Shown here in pieces: positions 30,780-34,178 of a DNA stretch of 34,178 nucleotides. The notes beneath the pieces are model-generated. The model was given only the letters and a program-made list of their open reading frames with translations, made no database searches and was not told the origin of the DNA. The DNA is taken from positions 1-34,178 of the IMG/VR virus record IMGVR_UViG_3300035698_019347; one strand, written 5' to 3'. Each line of letters starts with the position of its first letter. The first letter of the stretch is position 1. Source of the DNA: a virus. The position numbers and the translations under genes are program-made.

Positions 30780-31279
30780 AGTGTATCCTCCCACTCCTTC
30801 GGGTAGTTGAGCTTGGCAAACTCTTCGAGATCAGAGACAGTGAACACACGCTCGCCTGATACTTCGCACTGCCAGATGTGTGTGCGCTTGAGCATAAATT
30901 CATGGAGAGTTGTGGACAGACTTTCGACAAGAGGTTTGATCTCCTCTGCCGGTATGTCCTTGGCGATAGGAGGACAGTCGCCATCTACGTCGCCGTATGT
31001 TTCCCACCAGACTTCTGCCAGGCCATCGGCGCACTGGAGCTCGTCTATGAAGCGCTCAACCATATCCTCCGCGAAGGTTATGCTGAGCTCTTTCTTCTTC
31101 CAGGAGTAGAGGGTTAGCGGAGCCATGTCAGCACACTGCTGTTTGATGTGTACCCCTGGCTCTCCGAAGTTATCGAAGTGTTCACCGAGGGCCTCAGACC
31201 AGTCGCTGTGGCTAAGACTCTCGACACAGTCACCGGCGCTGTACCAGTCGGCGTTGTCGAATTGGTCGGTATTGATCAT
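30776..31279 (-). CDS. Unknown acidic protein
   Basis: 167 residues; ATG overlaps the HD-domain gene stop (ATGA) and follows GGAGGG. Strongly acidic, rich in Trp and with several Cys (CVES, QQCADM, ELQCADG, GDCPP, WQCEV), no signal peptide. Acidic soluble proteins in phage auxiliary regions are sometimes DNA mimics or inhibitors, but nothing specific is recognisable. Confidence 0.65.
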   Translation of the reverse strand: MINTDQFDNADWYSAGDCVESLSHSDWSEALGEHFDNFGEPGVHIKQQCADMAPLTLYSWKKKELSITFAEDMVERFIDELQCADGLAEVWWETYGDVDGDCPPIAKDIPAEEIKPLVESLSTTLHEFMLKRTHIWQCEVSGERVFTVSDLEEFAKLNYPKEWEDTL

Positions 31280-31842
31280 ACCACCCTCCGCATAAGACTA
31301 TGGAACTTGCCTAGGAAGAACTCTGCTGCTTGGTCTGGAGGCCAACCGTTGGTGATGTGCAGCTCGGTGCGCGGAACCACGTCTTTAGGCAGGCCCCACC
31401 ACTCGCCACCGGAGGTCATCAAGTCGCGAGCTTCGGTGGCCAATAGGGCCAGGTCCATCTGGGTGACCACTCGTATGGTGTCCAGCGAAGGTGGATCTAT
31501 GTCGAGCCCGTCGCAGATCACTTGGTCGATACGGCTAGCGGTTCGCTTGAAGAATGCATTCACTGCGGGGTCACACATCTTGACCGGGCTAACCACGTCA
31601 CCAATGTATGCCTCGTGGGCATCGTGCAGTAGGCCCCAGAGTGCTACTTCCGGTGGCTGCCCATCCGCCTCGAGCATCTCCGCAACGTAGACGCTGTGCT
31701 GCGCTACGCTGTAGAACCAGAACGTGTGGCCATTGTACCGGCACTGCCTAGATAGCGAGTGCGCTATGTCGAGCAGGTCTACCTGCGCTGGGTCCGGGTT
31801 CAGTAGGTCGAACCGGATTCCGCTTCTTGTTTCTGTTTTCAA
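31276..31842 (-). CDS. HD-domain phosphohydrolase (5'-deoxynucleotidase YfbR-like)
   Basis: 188 residues from TTG 31842, overlapping the phosphoesterase stop (TTGA), with AGGTGG upstream. Motifs: LLDIAHSLSRQCRYNGHT, then His49 in YSVAQHSV, His73-Asp74 in GLLHDAHEAYIGD, and a later VTQMDLALLATE for the last Asp. This is the metal site of YfbR/YedJ-like enzymes that remove phosphate from deoxynucleoside monophosphates. In a phage it may adjust nucleotide pools during replication. Confidence 0.85.
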   Translation of the reverse strand: MKTETRSGIRFDLLNPDPAQVDLLDIAHSLSRQCRYNGHTFWFYSVAQHSVYVAEMLEADGQPPEVALWGLLHDAHEAYIGDVVSPVKMCDPAVNAFFKRTASRIDQVICDGLDIDPPSLDTIRVVTQMDLALLATEARDLMTSGGEWWGLPKDVVPRTELHITNGWPPDQAAEFFLGKFHSLMRRVV

Positions 31843-32417
31843 AACATCCCCACCTGTTCGCGATCAGGAAACACTTGTTTGACCTTCAGCTTTTGGAAGA
31901 CCTCGTTGATGGTCCAGGGTCGGAAGTCATGCGTGTCGACACCCACATCGAGGCGGCGGGTCTTCTTGCCAAGCTTGCCGTGCGAGTGTCCGTGACAGTG
32001 GACGCTCTTGCCTCCGTAGCTGTCATGCCAGGTCTCCAGAGCGTAGTGGCTCATCACGACGAGCTTTCCGTTACGCATGATCTCTAGGTACCCTGGGTTG
32101 ATGTCAGCGAAGAGCTCATGGTCCAGTCGCACCCGCTTGCGCCAGTCTGGATGCCAATCGCCACCGTCGGTCTCGTGGTTGCCAACGATGAGTATCTTGT
32201 GGCCGTTGAGTCGGCTGATGTAGTCGTTGGCGTAGTCGAGTGGGCACTTCTTGTGCGAGATGTCCCCGAGAATGTAGACGAGGTCTTCTGGAGCGACGGA
32301 CTCATTCCATCGCTCCATCATCACCACATCCATCTGCTCTACGTTGTCGAAGGGACGACTGCAGTGCTTGATGATGTTGGCGTGACCTACGTGCAGGTCG
32401 CTGGTTAGGTGGATCAA
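31839..32417 (-). CDS. Calcineurin-like metallophosphoesterase
   Basis: 192 residues from TTG 32417, overlapping the LuxR-type gene stop (TTGA) with AAGG just before. Metal ligands are clear: Asp7 and His9 in SDLHVGH, Asp52 in LGDISH, Asn80-His81 in VGNHET, His124 in MSHYAL, and HCHGHSHG at 140-147. Phage members include phosphatases and nucleases; the substrate cannot be told. Together with the HD protein it forms a phosphate-removing pair. Confidence 0.9.
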   Translation of the reverse strand: MIHLTSDLHVGHANIIKHCSRPFDNVEQMDVVMMERWNESVAPEDLVYILGDISHKKCPLDYANDYISRLNGHKILIVGNHETDGGDWHPDWRKRVRLDHELFADINPGYLEIMRNGKLVVMSHYALETWHDSYGGKSVHCHGHSHGKLGKKTRRLDVGVDTHDFRPWTINEVFQKLKVKQVFPDREQVGMF

Positions 32418-32644
32418 AGAGCCTTGCCATCAGCAGAGAGAACCTGGTTCTTGAGGAGGAACCAGACCAGCTGCACAGCGCAGTTCAGGTCGAGCTTGTG
32501 TAGCACACGCAAGCGGTGGTGGTCGAAGGTCTTGGTGGCGACGCTCATCGCTTCGCCCCCCTCTTCACGGGTTACGCCTTGCGCTACCAGGAGCGCGGCT
32601 TGTTGTTCACGAGGAGAGAGCGTTTCCCAAAGTTTGTTTGACAT
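32414..32644 (-). CDS. Stand-alone LuxR/GerE-type helix-turn-helix protein
   Basis: 76 residues from ATG 32644, preceded by AGAAAG. A longer frame upstream overlaps a membrane protein gene and is not used. The whole product is one GerE-type domain: LSPREQQAALLVAQGVT..., then VATKTFDHHRLRVLHKLDL, matching the LSxRE start and the recognition helix of LuxR-type regulators. No sensor domain is attached, so it resembles small regulators that act constitutively or with a partner. Confidence 0.75.
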   Translation of the reverse strand: MSNKLWETLSPREQQAALLVAQGVTREEGGEAMSVATKTFDHHRLRVLHKLDLNCAVQLVWFLLKNQVLSADGKAL

Positions 32645-32655
32645 GATGAATCTTT

Positions 32656-32925
32656 CTATTCTTCTGTGCTGGTTGGTGCTGGTGTCGGACCAAGGCCGAA
32701 GGCCCGGTTCAAGGTAAGCAGGATGAATATGATTGGTATGTATATACCCAGTGCTAGCAGCCAGGAGCCGGTCTCGGCAGCAAGTACCACAGTTCCGATC
32801 TTGGTTGCCACTGTTAGCCATTTTTCTGATCTGGAGAATGTCTTACTCAACGTAGTTCCCCTTGGCAATGGATGATGGCTCCGCGCTGGACGGGCCTCTT
32901 CTTCTGGTGTCTTGTAGTTAGACAT
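32656..32925 (-). CDS. Two-span small membrane protein
   Basis: 89 residues from ATG 32925, six bases after GGAGG (a second ATG directly upstream is possible). A basic N-terminus is followed by two hydrophobic stretches (WLTVATKIGTVVLAA and LALGIYIPIIFILLTL) and a Pro/Thr tail. Holins have such shapes, but this gene is 5 kb from the endolysin. Function unknown. Confidence 0.6.
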   Translation of the reverse strand: MSNYKTPEEEARPARSHHPLPRGTTLSKTFSRSEKWLTVATKIGTVVLAAETGSWLLALGIYIPIIFILLTLNRAFGLGPTPAPTSTEE

Positions 32926-33145
32926 CATCTTCCTCCCACTCATCATACTTGCGTTGTAGTAGCTCAAGCTCGATGACTCGGTCGCAGAAGCCGGCGACTG
33001 CATCTAGGTGCATCTCCTTCAGAAGCTGGGCTTGTGCCAGGGTGTTGTAGCGGAGGTCCATGATTCGGTCTTCTAGGTCTTCGTAGAAGGCTGCCTGGTC
33101 CTTGGCGTCTGCTTCTGCTTGCAGTGTGGCTAGTACGTCTTTCAT
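32918..33145 (-). CDS. Small acidic helical protein
   Basis: 75 residues; the ATG overlaps the stop of the upstream gene (ATGA). Almost entirely helical, with heptad-like repeats (LLKEMHLDAVAGFCDRVIEL) and an acidic end (WEEDDV). It may form a coiled-coil dimer. Family not recognised. Confidence 0.6.
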   Translation of the reverse strand: MKDVLATLQAEADAKDQAAFYEDLEDRIMDLRYNTLAQAQLLKEMHLDAVAGFCDRVIELELLQRKYDEWEEDDV

Positions 33146-33702
33146 GCCGCCCCCTCCGGGATGTAAAGGTTGGTTGGGTTGTCGTAATGAATCTGAATAG
33201 CCCCGCCGAACTCGTCAACAAGCCTGCGATCAAAGGGACTTGTTAGGACGTGAAACCCCTTCTTGGAAGGTATGCTAACGCTGGACTCGTGCTCCATCAG
33301 CCACTTGTACAGTGGAGTCTCGTCGGGTGTGTCAAAGTCAAACAGCCACACTTTCTCCTTGGCATTCTTTCCACAGGAGGACGAGTAGCCGTGGCGCATC
33401 CCCTCCCAGTTCTCTGCGAATGCCTGGTCTAGCAAGTGCGCTGCGAACTTTCGCCCTACGTGCTTGAAGCTTCGTTTGCTGGGACGAAAGTAGGCCCTGG
33501 ATTTGAAGTAGTTGCACATGTCTACGATCTGTTCTTCTTGGTGCAGAAACCCGGCACGGGTCCGGTGATAGAATGTCTTGAGTCGTCGGCCTTTGTTGTT
33601 ACCAGCCCTCTTGGTCCGGTCCAAGATCTCTGTGTAGAGGAAGGTGTCCCCGTCGAACTCTTCGGGAACGTATTGGCTGAGTAGTTGGAAGTTATTGATC
33701 AT
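33142..33702 (-). CDS. Primase-like (AEP-fold candidate) phage protein
   Basis: 186 residues; the ATG overlaps the methyltransferase stop (ATGA). The second half has WLFDFDTPDE, a hydrophobic-DxD motif, and about 25 residues later SIPSKKGFHVLTSPFD, similar to motif II (SxxGxH) of archaeo-eukaryotic primases. The first half is basic (TKRAGNNKGRRLKTFYHRTRAG is roughly where it begins, near 30). If correct, this would be a second primase-fold protein beside the 790-residue one. The similarity is short and the function unproven. Confidence 0.5.
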   Translation of the reverse strand: MINNFQLLSQYVPEEFDGDTFLYTEILDRTKRAGNNKGRRLKTFYHRTRAGFLHQEEQIVDMCNYFKSRAYFRPSKRSFKHVGRKFAAHLLDQAFAENWEGMRHGYSSSCGKNAKEKVWLFDFDTPDETPLYKWLMEHESSVSIPSKKGFHVLTSPFDRRLVDEFGGAIQIHYDNPTNLYIPEGAA

Positions 33703-34073
33703 GGCAGTTTCCTCCCGACGTGTTCGTGCTCAAAGCTCTTGCGGTACTGCTTCCAGCCAATGAAGTTGCCGCTCCGCATGCTTGTTGGCAGTGCTTGAGC
33801 GCAGTGCTCGAATGCGGACCAATGGCCCGCGTCGCGGCCTGCGGAACTGACGTCTTGGCAAGGGAATCCTCCACAGATGGTGTCGACTGGCTCAAGGTTG
33901 TTCTTTCCGACGCTACAAACGTCGTGGTGGATAGGGCAGTCGGGCCAGTGCTTAGATAAGACTTCTCGGCAGTAGGGGTCTTTCTCTACCTGCCACACAG
34001 TGTCGCCGAGTCCAGACCATTCGAGACCCAGCTCCAGCGAACCTATGCCGCTAAACAAGCTGCCAATTAACAT
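33699..34073 (-). CDS. C5 cytosine methyltransferase N-terminal fragment
   Basis: 124 residues. Motif I SLFSGIGSLELG (5-16) binds S-adenosylmethionine, and motif IV GGFPCQDVSSAG (68-79) carries the catalytic Cys72. The ENV motif, the target recognition domain and motifs VIII-X are missing; intact enzymes exceed 300 residues. After residue 80 the sequence does not resemble the family. The stop overlaps the next ATG, so the short form looks settled in the operon rather than freshly broken. It may bind the cofactor but should not methylate unaided. Confidence 0.7.
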   Translation of the reverse strand: MLIGSLFSGIGSLELGLEWSGLGDTVWQVEKDPYCREVLSKHWPDCPIHHDVCSVGKNNLEPVDTICGGFPCQDVSSAGRDAGHWSAFEHCAQALPTSMRSGNFIGWKQYRKSFEHEHVGRKLP

Positions 34074-34079
34074 ATAAGC

Positions 34080-34109
34080 ATTATACCGAACGGAGGCATG
34101 CCTAGTCCA
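34080..34109 (-). promoter_or_regulatory. Possible promoter before the methyltransferase fragment
   Basis: On the - strand: TGGACT (34109-34104), 18-bp spacer, consensus TATAAT (34085-34080), then six bases and ATG 34073, the leaderless layout. Caution: a - strand frame from the window edge is open across this stretch and ends at TAA 34070-34068, so the boxes could lie in the end of another gene. Confidence 0.5.
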
Positions 34110-34158
34110 GGAAAATTTCCGGTAGTTGGAGTTTTGCGTGGCGAGTCCATAGGACTAG
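34102..34158. promoter_or_regulatory. Cluster of CTAGTCC/GGACTAG half-sites
   Basis: CTAGTCC at 34102-34108 overlaps the -35 of the promoter above, and AGTCC-ATA-GGACTAG at 34144-34158 is a short dyad. Both resemble the palindrome at 24741-24764. The remaining bases to the window end hold no gene I can support. Confidence 0.5.
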
Positions 34159-34178
34159 CATTCTTCCTATCGGAATTA

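Noticed and set aside
32645-32821. Longer N-terminus for the LuxR-type protein
   Set aside because: The extra residues are an out-of-frame reading of the membrane protein gene; ATG 32644 begins the recognisable domain.
34098-34178. Start of a + strand gene at ATG 34098, open to the window edge
   Set aside because: Only 27 codons are visible, the GGAGG is just one base from the ATG, and an alternative - strand frame is open across the same bases. Neither can be supported.
1-34178. tRNA genes, CRISPR arrays, insertion sequences, integrase
   Set aside because: I looked for cloverleaf-like stretches, regularly spaced repeats, terminal inverted repeats with transposase and recombinase motifs and saw none; a dedicated tRNA scan could not be run.

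Overview
The window is part of the genome of a tailed double-stranded DNA phage, or of a close prophage relative. The evidence is the end of a long-tail tape measure gene, a tail-tip and fibre block, a complete phage-type replication module and a lysis/auxiliary module. I see no integrase, tRNA, CRISPR array, insertion sequence or rRNA. The host cannot be named. Base composition is moderately GC-rich. A few small zinc-ribbon proteins and start codons placed right behind a -10 box recall high-GC Gram-positive phages, while a Cys-rich lipoprotein and an RlpA-like protein would suit a Gram-negative host.

Layout. Positions 1-12488 (+ strand) hold the tail: tape measure C-terminus, a distal-tail-like protein, a hub protein of the DUF2163/BR0599 type with four cysteines, and a 2839-residue tip/fibre protein with carbohydrate-binding and LamG-like modules and four C-terminal repeats. 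Two small genes of unknown role follow (12519-13416). A strong sigma70-type promoter lies at 13441-13469 inside a perfect 34-bp palindrome. It opens the replication region (13484-24747, +): a tiny membrane protein, SNF2-like helicase, Dam-like methyltransferase, small zinc proteins, a candidate single-stranded-DNA-binding protein with an acidic tail followed by a terminator, RecD-like helicase, family A DNA polymerase, VRR-NUC nuclease, tandem helix-turn-helix protein and primase-polymerase/helicase. A small membrane protein ends the + block at 25172.

All remaining genes (25169-34073) are on the - strand and converge on the + block. Read in transcription order they are: a short C5 cytosine methyltransferase fragment, a primase-like protein, a membrane protein, a lone LuxR-type helix-turn-helix, metallophosphoesterase, HD phosphohydrolase, several small genes, Cys-rich lipoprotein, DEDDh exonuclease, Lar-like zinc ribbon, RlpA-like protein, two unknowns, a ribbon-helix-helix gene with its own promoter and terminator, then a lysis cluster (holin-like, endolysin, two membrane proteins).

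The main regulatory observation is that the replication promoter and the promoter of the ribbon-helix-helix gene carry the same nonamer at the same place between -35 and -10. This makes that protein a good candidate for an autoregulated repressor of the replication module. Genes are packed tightly, with frequent ATGA and TTGA four-base overlaps, and no stretch over 300 bases lacks a gene. Several genes shorter than 60 codons were found by reading the spaces between larger genes.
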